From Oscillospiraceae bacterium (GTDB lineage Bacteria > Bacillota > Clostridia > Oscillospirales > Acutalibacteraceae): DNA of 37,608 nt. Made by a program: the position numbers and the translations under genes. Position 1 is the stretch's first letter. Each line of letters opens with the position of its first letter. The stretch is taken from the NCBI GenBank assembly GCA_902772935.1, contig CACYCR010000088.1, positions 1-37,608 of the forward strand, given 5' to 3'. Below, piece after piece: positions 8,501-15,485 of the stretch. Below the pieces are notes generated by a model, which was given only the letters and a program-made list of their open reading frames with translations, had not been told where the DNA came from and searched no databases.

Positions 8501-8939
8501 TCATTGCGATGTCCTGCTGCGCAGTAACTTTGAACGAGCAGGCGTCGGAAAGAATCTCGCCGCCGGCAGGAATCGTGGCAGTCATTTCACCGCCGTTGAA
8601 CGTGACAAGACGTGTGGTCGCTGTGTCGATCTTGGAGCCGCCCATACTCTTTGCAACCGTGCAGGTCTCGATGGTGATCGGTTCCGTACCAAAGTGGTTG
8701 GACAGACGGATTCGGATCTTTGAACCGCTCGCGGTCGGCGTGATCACGGTACGCGCAGTGACCTGACCGACATAAGGGGCTATACTGTCATAGCCCTTCA
8801 GACCGACGTTCGTGGATCCGGTGCCCCACGCAGTAATCCACTTGCCTTCGTCAGCCGCAGCAGCGTTCATCACGCAGATGCTCGCCAAAACGACCATTGC
8901 AAATAAAACCAGGAACCATGTTCGAATTAACTTTTTCAT
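5544..8939 (-). CDS. Secreted SGNH-family esterase with eight Big_2 Ig-like domains
   Basis: The 1131-residue protein begins with a signal peptide (hydrophobic 8-25, cleavage near AAAAD at 26-30). Residues 31-220 form a beta-rich N-terminal domain, and 230-450 form an SGNH/GDSL hydrolase: block I GDST with Ser238, block II Gly/Asn270, block III GTND at 310-313, and block V DGAHP with Asp430 and His433, all intact. From about 457 to the end there are eight bacterial Ig-like (Big_2) repeats of about 82 residues, each with the ATVDxxGLVxxVGxGT-type signature. It is probably an extracellular carbohydrate or wall deacetylase/esterase with an adhesive, rod-like tail. No LPXTG, SLH or other anchor is visible, so how it is retained is unclear. 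AAAGGA lies 9 bases upstream of the start. It is a single-gene unit. Confidence 0.9.
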   Translation of the reverse strand: MKKLIRTWFLVLFAMVVLASICVMNAAAADEGKWITAWGTGSTNVGLKGYDSIAPYVGQVTARTVITPTASGSKIRIRLSNHFGTEPITIETCTVAKSMGGSKIDTATTRLVTFNGGEMTATIPAGGEILSDACSFKVTAQQDIAMSIFVKEFYEIRTMGLSGGETYINLGENDGTRLSAFGFLSDIDESILKAFESAGFGLDRSLSYSIIHVVPVFTSVDVYSDNPDAYSVVVVGDSTVSNNFPLYLSEEINKQNIDTIGVVGKGIIGNSLGVDGLGFGSLLFGESMMKRFARDVLSQSGVKYVIVKIGTNDIVHPVCRDIQEEYPGIKQPTAQEIIENFRSIFRTCHENNLRVIAVGITQFKGYQRDFLNTGARYVRTDEQFRRDWQIALDVNEWLANTTEHDGYVDYYDITKNPDDPLAMLPAYTLDGAHPTELMQQVWAENFPLSMIGVGSGVGYVRLNASRASLKIGESKKLNATVYPESATNKNVSWSTSDATVATVDQNGLVRSVGAGTCEIIVKTAEGAKTAACQVTVTIPVTGVTMNQKSVSIYTTKSTKLSATVLPANASNKKLNWTSGDTKVATVSASGVVKGVGSGSTTIRCTTEDGGFSSVCIVNVYKKVEVESLALNESDKDIYVGNTFQLKTSIYPTEATFKEVTWKSSNSKVATVDETGLVKAVGAGSAVISCTSDDNPFVIAKCRVTSMIQVTGVALSEENVTLYETATKMLIPTIEPKNATNRDVIWSSSDTSVASVDANGVVTAQHQGTAVITCTTKDSNLKAKCTITVLKTIRSKSVALDQKTLTIKDGRSATLVATIKPSNVSINTVEWTTSNPKVAKVSDAGLVQAVAPGTCVITVTTKDTGKTATCTVTVLRQKVTGIKLNKTAVSLYVGKRATLVATVLPSTATNKNVTWSTSNRKIVKVSSKGVIRGLAAGKATITCTTADGKKVATCTVKVKAPKLKSITLTESTIEIGIKEKYTIVAIPNPATASAAASNLKFSSNNKSVAKVTAAGVVVGLKEGTAIISVMPNDGGGGKGTLLIVKVKQVPVIGVKISKTVASLKKGNTLTLTANVLPTDATDQKILWTSTNTNIATVTSKGVVKAVGPGDCYIRAIARDGGAVATCHVYVRN

Positions 8940-8987
8940 TCGATCAACATCCTTTCATGTATCGTTAAACAAACACAATATATAATT

Positions 8988-9017
8988 ATCATACAACATC
9001 TTGTAGTCCACTGTCAA
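8988..9017 (-). promoter_or_regulatory. Candidate promoter of the SGNH/Big_2 gene
   Basis: Minus strand TTGACA (9012-9017), 18-base spacer, TATGAT (8988-8993), about 49 bases before the start codon at 8939. Confidence 0.5.
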
Positions 9018-9045
9018 GGAAATACAAGAAATGTTCACAAATCCA

Positions 9046-10422
9046 TCATTTTGTCTTCGGCTTTTGTTCTGCGGAATCCGGGACTCTGTGCAGCGCCGGC
9101 TTTTTCTTTTTCTGATTCTTCATGATGAACAGGATCAGATACAGCACGATCAGAATCAGTGCGGCAACCTCGATCAGAATAAATACCGTTGAGGACAACA
9201 GCGATCGCAGATGCGTCATGAACAGACGGAAAACACTCAGTCGCACCGTATTGGCAGCCACCAGATTGATCGTCGCAATTTCGCGGTCGGCATAGAAAAT
9301 CTTCGCCTGACAGATCACATCACCGGCAGTGACCGGCGCAACAATGCGCTTAGGCACCGTCTCTTCAATCGGCTTAATCAAAACGGAATTGCTGGTCGCC
9401 TTCGCGGGGACAAGGGTGGAGGTTTCTTTTTCCGGTACCAGGCGCAGCGTGTCGCTGTTGCGGCCTGCAATCACATTCACGATGCTGACCGTCTGCGTTG
9501 TCGTAGCAACAACACGGTAACGGATATTGTTGTATACCCAGTTCAGCAGCTGCTTCGCGTCAGTCACCGCTGTGTTCTCGCTCATGCCGTCACGGTCGAT
9601 GTCCTGCATCTTGCCCTTCATCACAACCGTCAGATAGTTATATCCGTCCTGCGCGGAAAGCACGGCAATACACTCGCCGGCTTCGCTTGTCGTTGTCTGC
9701 TTGCCGCCGGTAACCGCACTGACATAATAATCGCTGATTGATGAATTCATCATCTTATTGTCGGCACTCAGCACACGCTCACCGCTGCGCGCCGTGGCAG
9801 GCAGTGTGATGGATTTTGCGCTGAACGCTTCCAGGAATACCGGCGACTGCATGGCATATCTGATGATTGCCGCGACGTCTTTCGCCGTCGTATACTGACC
9901 CGAGGTATCAAATCCGGTCAGACTTTTCACTTTTGTACGGGTGCAACCGATCTTTTTCGCCATGGCGTTCATCTCATTGATATACCCTTCCGCGGAACCG
10001 GAAATCTCATACGCCACAACGCTGGCCGCGTCATTTGCGCCGTAGACGAGCAGCGTTTCGATCAGCTGCCGTTTCGTGTAAGAATCGTCCGGCGTCAGGT
10101 CGGCAGTGCGTACACCGTAGCCGTAGGTGACGAGGGAGCGGTTCTGTTCCGTGATTTCAATCGTTTCATCGAGATTGCTCCATTTGTCCAGCGCTGTCAC
10201 AGCACCCAGCACTTTCACAAACGCAGCCGGAGCGGTTTTCTGATCGGCGTTTTTGCTGAACATCTCCATTTCTTCATCCAGACTCAGCATATAGTAAACA
10301 TCTGACTGGATATTTCCGGTCGCCTCGTCCTGATCGTTGAAATTCGCTGACGCGAAAAATACGCCGCAGCAGCAGCAAATCAAAAGCGAAATCATCAAAC
10401 CTATGGCTGTTGCTTTTTTCAT
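9046..10422 (-). CDS. D,D-carboxypeptidase-like (peptidase S11) protein, probably inactive
   Basis: The protein (458 residues from ATG 10422) has the layout of DacA/DacF-type penicillin-binding proteins: signal peptide (3-26), S11 domain (about 40-285), a beta-rich C-terminal domain and a final membrane helix (about 408-435) with a basic tail. All three active-site motifs differ from the family. SxxK is AFVK at 67-70 (Ala replaces the nucleophilic Ser; codon GCG), SxN is GAN at 128-130, and KTG is KQT at 241-243. Surrounding signature residues (NDAA, MNAMAKKIG, LTGFDTSG, AGECIAV) are well kept. The reading frame is long and undamaged, so this looks like a maintained pseudoenzyme and not a decaying gene; it may bind peptidoglycan or regulate another PBP. 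ATG 10422 is preferred over 10440 because the sequence then begins as a normal signal peptide and AGGA lies upstream. The upstream gap has a TATAAT on the minus strand at 10513-10518. Confidence 0.85.
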   Translation of the reverse strand: MKKATAIGLMISLLICCCCGVFFASANFNDQDEATGNIQSDVYYMLSLDEEMEMFSKNADQKTAPAAFVKVLGAVTALDKWSNLDETIEITEQNRSLVTYGYGVRTADLTPDDSYTKRQLIETLLVYGANDAASVVAYEISGSAEGYINEMNAMAKKIGCTRTKVKSLTGFDTSGQYTTAKDVAAIIRYAMQSPVFLEAFSAKSITLPATARSGERVLSADNKMMNSSISDYYVSAVTGGKQTTTSEAGECIAVLSAQDGYNYLTVVMKGKMQDIDRDGMSENTAVTDAKQLLNWVYNNIRYRVVATTTQTVSIVNVIAGRNSDTLRLVPEKETSTLVPAKATSNSVLIKPIEETVPKRIVAPVTAGDVICQAKIFYADREIATINLVAANTVRLSVFRLFMTHLRSLLSSTVFILIEVAALILIVLYLILFIMKNQKKKKPALHRVPDSAEQKPKTK

Positions 10423-10459
10423 TTTTTCATCAATCCTCATTATTATTTATTTGAAACGT

Positions 10460-10488
10460 TTGCATTCTTACGCAAATTATGCTAAAAT
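10460..10488 (+). promoter_or_regulatory. Possible promoter for the metallophosphoesterase pair
   Basis: TTGCAT (10460-10465), 17-base spacer, TAAAAT (10483-10488). It would leave a leader of about 125 bases before the start at 10621, so a nearer promoter is possible; the gap is AT-rich and also serves the divergent minus-strand gene. Confidence 0.3.
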
Positions 10489-10620
10489 AGACCTGTCCAA
10501 ATTACGGCTTTTATTATAGCAATTTTTTTTGAAAAAATAAACTGTTTTCATGAAAAATTTTAGAATCATTTAAAAATCAACAATATAACGCGGCAGCCGC
10601 CGCACGGAAAGGTGAACGTT

Positions 10621-11310
10621 ATGATCTATGTTACCGGCGATCTGCACGGACAATACGCACGCTTCGACGCACCTCAGTTCCGCCACCTCAAAGAAAACGA
10701 CACCCTGCTGATCTGCGGAGATTTCGGGTTTCTCTGGGACGGCTCCAGGGAAGAAATGAACACGCTGAAAAAGCTGGCTAAGAAAAGATACAACATCTGC
10801 TTTATTGACGGTACGCACGAAAATTTCGATATGCTTGACCGCCTGAAAATCAAAAAATGGAAGGGCGGCAAAGTCCATCAGATTGCGCCGAATATCTTCC
10901 ATCTCATGCGCGGGCAGATCTTCAAAATCGAGGATCAGACCATCTTTACCATGGGTGGCGGCGAAAGCCCGGATATCGAAATCCGTTTTGAAACCAACAC
11001 CTGGTCGGAAAAAGAGATCCCGACCAAAGAAGAACTCATGGAGGGTGTTGAAAACCTGCAGGCGTATGACGGCAAGGTTGACATCATTCTCACACATGAA
11101 CCTCCGGCAAAGATCAAGGACTTCCTGCTGCTGAAAACGCAGGCTGCCGCAAGCATCAGCGCCATCAACACATATCTCGAAGACGTCGGCAAAACCTGTA
11201 CATTCCGCCACTGGTACTTCGGCTCCCTGCACCTTGACAAGTTCATATCCACCACACATATCTGCGTGTTCCACAATATTCTGGACGCGAAAACCGGAAA
11301 GCCCGTATAA
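10621..11310 (+). CDS. Calcineurin-like metallophosphoesterase with altered metal ligands
   Basis: The 229-residue cytosolic protein has the calcineurin-like phosphoesterase order of motifs: GDLHG (Asp7, His9), GDFGFLWD (Asp34), GTHENFD (64-70), HLMRGQ (94-99), LTHEPP (His159) and GSLHLD (201-206). Most relatives have GNHE and GHxH in the fourth and last motifs; here the bridging Asn is Thr65 and the first His is Ser202, so two metal ligands are lost. It may be inactive, use a single metal, or have changed substrate. AAAGGTG precedes the ATG at a normal distance; a GTG at 10612 lies inside that ribosome site and is less likely. The following gene encodes a second, complete metallophosphoesterase 36 bases downstream on the same strand. 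Confidence 0.85.
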   Translation: MIYVTGDLHGQYARFDAPQFRHLKENDTLLICGDFGFLWDGSREEMNTLKKLAKKRYNICFIDGTHENFDMLDRLKIKKWKGGKVHQIAPNIFHLMRGQIFKIEDQTIFTMGGGESPDIEIRFETNTWSEKEIPTKEELMEGVENLQAYDGKVDIILTHEPPAKIKDFLLLKTQAAASISAINTYLEDVGKTCTFRHWYFGSLHLDKFISTTHICVFHNILDAKTGKPV

Positions 11311-11346
11311 AAGCACGGTTTCGTTTGATTGCAAAGGGGAAAAACT

Positions 11347-12363
11347 ATGGAAAAAATCGTGAAATTTCTGAAGCTCGCCCTTTCCGTCCTGACCGCCATC
11401 GTCGTCACCATCGGTGGACTGACCTCATCCGGTGGAGAAAAAACACCGGGACACACCTTACGCCTGACGGCTGTTCTGGTATCCGATACACACATCACCA
11501 ACGAGTTATACCGCCGGCTGGTCTTTGTCCCCGGCATCCATGACATCTCTGTCAACATCCAGCCGGATCTGTTTCTTTGCGCCGGCGACAATACCGACAA
11601 CGGCAACGAAGAAAACTGGAAAGCCCTGCAGCGGCTGCTGAACCAATATCTCAAGGCCGACGAGATCATCCTTGCGCTCGGCAACCACGACACCTGGCTG
11701 TCATACGAAGAAGACGACCACGAATACGAACCGGCCAGAGACAATTATCTGCGGTTTACCAATGCGCTAATGGGCACCGAAAACACGCAGGTTTATTTCA
11801 AGCGTGAAATCAAAGGGTACACCTTCCTTGTCATGGGGACCGAAGATTCCACGACCGACGCCACAATCTCCGAAGCGCAGGTACAGTGGCTGGCGCAGGA
11901 GATGAAAGCCGCTTACGAGGCAGCGCCGGACAAACCGATCTTTGTCGTCAATCATCATCCGCTGAACTTCACTCACACAGTTGGAGATAACATGGACGAA
12001 CACGGTTTCGCCGATCAGCGCATCAATGACCGCGTGCGCGCTATTCTCTCGCAGTACCCGAATGTCGTTTACATCAGCGGTCATCAGCACTACGCACTTT
12101 GCATGGCGGGCGAATCTTCACCGCATCCCGGTTTCCAGACCGTCGAAGTACTGGACAACACCGTTACAAGTCTGAATCTCCCCTGCTTCACCTCCGGCGA
12201 CTTTTTGGAGGAAGACAATCGCGGTACGGGGCTTTTGGGTCAAGGGCTTGTCCTGTATGTTTATGATGACTGTATCGAACTTTGGGGACGGAACTTTGCC
12301 CTCAATCATTGGGTCGAAGGATTCCATGTTACGATTCCGCTGACAAACGTGGAAAACGAATAA
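11347..12363 (+). CDS. Membrane-anchored metallophosphoesterase
   Basis: The 338-residue protein starts with an N-terminal membrane anchor or uncleaved signal (hydrophobic 8-25), which would place the enzyme outside the membrane. The complete metallophosphoesterase set is present: SDTH (Asp47, His49), GDNTDN (Asp81), GNHD (Asn113, His114), NHHP and GHQHY. The substrate is unknown; extracytoplasmic nucleotide, phospholipid or wall-polymer phosphoesters are all possible. AAAGGGG lies about 7 bases before the ATG. It probably shares a transcript with the gene upstream, and a strong terminator follows 10 bases after its stop. Confidence 0.88.
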   Translation: MEKIVKFLKLALSVLTAIVVTIGGLTSSGGEKTPGHTLRLTAVLVSDTHITNELYRRLVFVPGIHDISVNIQPDLFLCAGDNTDNGNEENWKALQRLLNQYLKADEIILALGNHDTWLSYEEDDHEYEPARDNYLRFTNALMGTENTQVYFKREIKGYTFLVMGTEDSTTDATISEAQVQWLAQEMKAAYEAAPDKPIFVVNHHPLNFTHTVGDNMDEHGFADQRINDRVRAILSQYPNVVYISGHQHYALCMAGESSPHPGFQTVEVLDNTVTSLNLPCFTSGDFLEEDNRGTGLLGQGLVLYVYDDCIELWGRNFALNHWVEGFHVTIPLTNVENE

Positions 12364-12373
12364 TCATTACAGC

Positions 12374-12414
12374 AAAAATGCGGTTATCTCGCTTTGAGAT
12401 AACCGCATTTTTAT
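12374..12414. terminator. Strong bidirectional terminator between convergent genes
   Basis: A perfect 17-bp stem joins 12374-12390 and 12396-12412 around a 5-base loop, with A and T runs forming the stem base. It ends the metallophosphoesterase transcript on the plus strand and the GH43-like gene on the minus strand. Confidence 0.9.
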
Positions 12415-12424
12415 TCTGTTTCCA

Positions 12425-14650
12425 TTATTCCTGTGCGAGCACCATTTCCATGATCTCTTCGGTCAGCGTATCAATTTCGCTCTGTGTCGGGGCTTCGCCG
12501 AATTCACGCGCCTGCGCCTCATAAATGCGCTGTGTCTGTTCCGGCAGCCGATCCAGCAAACCGCGGAACGCGTCCGTGTAGGTACCGATGAACGGGGAAT
12601 AGCTCTTCTTACCCCAGACGGTCGAACCGTCCGCACCGTAGCCGACAAAGGTCAGCGTGCTTTCGGAAAGCTCCCAGTCCCACGCAAAAGCAGTGTAAAC
12701 CGTATATTCCGTGCCGTCAATCAGCACCAGGAAACCGCCCTTGCCATCCTTGCGGAAGGAGAGCTTCTCCAGCTTTGTTTTCTTTTCCAGATTCTTCTGC
12801 GTGATTGCGCGGTCCGCAAGAATGGACATAATCTGCGAATGATTGCAGGTAAACGCCGAAAGATCTGCACCGCTTTCCGGCGCCATAGTGATGACGTCCC
12901 AATGTCCGGTCATGAGCTTTGATACCGTGAAGGTACTGCTGCCCTCACCGGCATACATCTCCGGCAAGACCATCGGCCAGCCGGTTTTTGTCCAGAGCAC
13001 CCGCCGCACTTCCATGGACGGGGCAGCATCCACCGTCAGCTCTGCGCGCGCCGCTTCCGCTTCGCCGGCCACCAGCGCCGTGCCAACCTTATAATAGATC
13101 TGTGCCTGATCCGCAAGCATCCATTTGCCGGTTGCCGTGCGGAAAACACACGGACTGCCGGGCGAGGCCTTGCCGGCGTTGGAATATGCCGCTTTGCCGC
13201 CGTTGCTCATGTCAAAGTTATATCCTGCATAGAGTACAGTGCCTTTTTCATACTGATCCTTGGAAGACTTCCCGTTATCAGCCATTGAGAAACCGCTCAG
13301 ATCAACAAAAGGTCCGGTCAGTTCCTGCGCACGCGCAATGCGAATGGACTGGTTCTTTTCGCGGATTCCGTATGTCGTCAGCAGATAATAATATCCCTGT
13401 TTCTTTTCATAGAACAGTTCCGGCGCACTGACGATGTTACGTGCATCGGTTTCACTTCCCGAAACATCGCCGGGCTTGGCAAGTACAACACCGGTATGGT
13501 ACCCGGCGTCGCCGTGCAGACAGCCAAGGGGCGCACCCTGCGCATTGATCGCGCTGTTCTTTTTCAACAGACCGGTCTGCTTGTTGAGTTCCAGAAGGTA
13601 AATGCCGCCGTCTTTTTCATCTTCGCCGTAATAACCGCCGTACGCCATGTACATCTTATTATCGGCACCGAAGAAAACGCTCGGATGGACGCAGTTTGAT
13701 GCGTCATACTGGGCCTTTTCCAGCTTTTCGTCATCCGGGGCCGGGGCTTCACCGGCGTTGCAGCCGCAGCTGCAAATGACAAGGCCGCATTCATTCCAGG
13801 TCTTTGTTTTGATCGCCGTTGCAAGATCCTGTGTGGAGACACAGAAGATCGCGGATTCATTGGCGTTCTCCGATTTGGAAATCGAGAAGTACAGATAATA
13901 GGTACCTTTGGTATAAATGATGTCCGGTGCCAGCACCGCACGGTTGTTCTGTTCGGTCGAATAGCGGGCGTCCTTGCGATAGCCGTGTTGCTTCGCCCAT
14001 TTTTTGACGCAGTTGAACTGATCAAAGTTCAGCACCAGCGTTGCGTCGTCTGTTGCAACCGTCTCAAAATAGGTTGTTTTACCCGTCCAGTTGATCAGGT
14101 CTTTCGACTGTACAACCACATTCTCACTGCCGAAGGCATAGTAAGTTGCGCTGCTTTCATCGTAGATCACACTCGGATCCTTGATGTTATACGCCGCAAG
14201 AGAGCCGAGATACGCGGTCTGATTCGGTGTTTTGATCGTCGGCGCCTTCACGTGCTGATCCGCAGCCTGGGCATCTTTTTTCACCGGCCGCGTTCCTTTT
14301 TTAAAGGTTGCTGTGATGGTCATTTTTTTGTAGACGGTTGTCCGATACTGCAGCATGGAAACCTGATCCGTCACATCCACACCGTTCACGGTCAGTTCGT
14401 CAAGGACATAATAGGATTTATTGTCCCGCTGCGGAATGATACGGAAATTCAGCGTCTCGCCCAATCGCGCATCAATGCGGTATTTGTCGTCGGTGCCTTC
14501 AATATTTTTGCTGTCCACGGTGAGATAACCGTGGTCAAAGGTCTCCACAAAAACGGCGATCCCGTTGGAGTAGAAGAAATACCAACCTGCACCTGCCACA
14601 ACGGCGACCACCAAAAATACAATCAACAAAAACACCAAGAATTTTTTCAT
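12425..14650 (-). CDS. Membrane-anchored GH43-like five-bladed propeller protein, catalytic residues altered
   Basis: The 741-residue protein has one N-terminal membrane segment (3-28), a small beta domain to about 120, and a glycoside hydrolase family 43 fold resembling the longer arabinanases (Arb43B/YxiA type): KDPSVIYDES (Asp158, the base position), LAPDIIYTKGTYYLYFS (240-256), NCVHPSVFF (319-327), SAPELFYE (408-415) and GSPCVFRTATGKWMLAD further on, then a C-terminal beta domain and an acidic helical tail. In active arabinanases the third motif is usually xAIDP and the fourth IEGP or EAP; here the modulating Asp is His322 and the acid Glu is Ser408. It may therefore bind arabinan or a related glycan without cutting it, unless Glu411 substitutes. 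It lies 28 bases after the DUF4364 gene, with AAAGGAGAGG upstream. Confidence 0.82.
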   Translation of the reverse strand: MKKFLVFLLIVFLVVAVVAGAGWYFFYSNGIAVFVETFDHGYLTVDSKNIEGTDDKYRIDARLGETLNFRIIPQRDNKSYYVLDELTVNGVDVTDQVSMLQYRTTVYKKMTITATFKKGTRPVKKDAQAADQHVKAPTIKTPNQTAYLGSLAAYNIKDPSVIYDESSATYYAFGSENVVVQSKDLINWTGKTTYFETVATDDATLVLNFDQFNCVKKWAKQHGYRKDARYSTEQNNRAVLAPDIIYTKGTYYLYFSISKSENANESAIFCVSTQDLATAIKTKTWNECGLVICSCGCNAGEAPAPDDEKLEKAQYDASNCVHPSVFFGADNKMYMAYGGYYGEDEKDGGIYLLELNKQTGLLKKNSAINAQGAPLGCLHGDAGYHTGVVLAKPGDVSGSETDARNIVSAPELFYEKKQGYYYLLTTYGIREKNQSIRIARAQELTGPFVDLSGFSMADNGKSSKDQYEKGTVLYAGYNFDMSNGGKAAYSNAGKASPGSPCVFRTATGKWMLADQAQIYYKVGTALVAGEAEAARAELTVDAAPSMEVRRVLWTKTGWPMVLPEMYAGEGSSTFTVSKLMTGHWDVITMAPESGADLSAFTCNHSQIMSILADRAITQKNLEKKTKLEKLSFRKDGKGGFLVLIDGTEYTVYTAFAWDWELSESTLTFVGYGADGSTVWGKKSYSPFIGTYTDAFRGLLDRLPEQTQRIYEAQAREFGEAPTQSEIDTLTEEIMEMVLAQE

Positions 14651-14678
14651 TGCCGTTCCTCTCCTTTTGCCAAATGCC

Positions 14679-15233
14679 TTATTCTACCGTCAATGACGAA
14701 ATAATATTGGAATACAAGTCGACCGCGTTTTCAAAGAAATTTCGTTTCACAACCTCAATCTGTGCGCTGTCCGCAACATATACCGTCAACTGCAGCAACT
14801 GCGTATCGACATCTGTAATCGTGAAGGTCACATGGTAGCCGTGCGAAAGCTTTGTCACATCCACATGGCTCTCACGTTTGATGCGTTCCCGTTTCAGGAC
14901 ACGGATAGCGGCGGAAACCGACTTTTCGCGAATCGCACGCGGCAGTGAGCGTTCAATCGTTGCCACGTCAAACCTTGCCTTCGGTGCGAGTGCCAAACAC
15001 TCCTCTTCGTTTTTCAGCTCGCTGATGACGGTTCCGTTTTTGATGAGCTCGCTCATGGCCTGATTGATCTCAAAATAATTGGCGAGCGGATATTCCTGCA
15101 GAATTTCATTGATCTGCGCACGCGTCAACGGCTGATCAATCGCCTTGAGCAAATAACACACCAAAAGCTTGATTTCCGTCTGTTCCCGCAGACCGCCGGG
15201 CGCGACGCCCTCAATGAATGTATTATGTTCCAT
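14679..15233 (-). CDS. DUF4364 family winged-helix protein
   Basis: The 184-residue protein matches the clostridial DUF4364 family: an N-terminal winged-helix-like half (LREQTEIKLLVCYLLKAIDQ, 15-34; then NYFEINQAMSELIKNGTVIS at about 52-71) and a beta-rich C-terminal half. The fold suggests a small DNA-binding or regulatory protein, but no target is known. The start is supported by AGAGG about 7 bases upstream. It is the first gene of a two-gene unit with the GH43-like gene, behind an extended -10 promoter. Confidence 0.82.
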   Translation of the reverse strand: MEHNTFIEGVAPGGLREQTEIKLLVCYLLKAIDQPLTRAQINEILQEYPLANYFEINQAMSELIKNGTVISELKNEEECLALAPKARFDVATIERSLPRAIREKSVSAAIRVLKRERIKRESHVDVTKLSHGYHVTFTITDVDTQLLQLTVYVADSAQIEVVKRNFFENAVDLYSNIISSLTVE

Positions 15234-15271
15234 GGTTCTGCCTCTCTGCGTCTATAAATCTATTCCAAATA

Positions 15272-15301
15272 ACTATACCATATTCATAAATCAAAAGTAA
15301 A
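15272..15301 (-). promoter_or_regulatory. Promoter of the DUF4364/GH43-like unit
   Basis: Minus strand TTTACT (15296-15301), 18-base spacer, TATAGT (15272-15277) preceded by TGG, which gives an extended -10. The start codon is about 39 bases downstream. Confidence 0.6.
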
Positions 15302-15415
15302 TAGCTTTTTCAAAAAATTTTGTAAAAACGCCCCGCTCTTTCCCGATTCATTTTCCGGAAACCCGGTGCAAAAACCGGCAGGACTTTGTCGGGTGAAGTT
15401 CAGCTCCCAAATCTC

Positions 15416-15458
15416 GGAAAAAAGGAAATCGTGTCCGCATCTGGGGACACGATTTCCT
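15416..15458 (-). terminator. Intrinsic terminator of the FAD oxidoreductase gene
   Basis: A 14-bp perfect stem joins 15423-15436 and 15445-15458; on the minus strand it runs straight into six T. It lies 28 bases past the stop at 15486. Confidence 0.88.
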
Positions 15459-15485
15459 GATATTCATGCGCTGACACATAATGTA

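Noticed and set aside
5496..8723. A plus-strand open frame of over 1000 codons opposite the SGNH/Big_2 gene
   Set aside because: It is antisense to a gene with signal peptide, intact SGNH motifs and eight Big_2 repeats; its product is Cys/Arg/His/Asn-rich with no domain, the usual shadow of a repetitive GC-richer gene.
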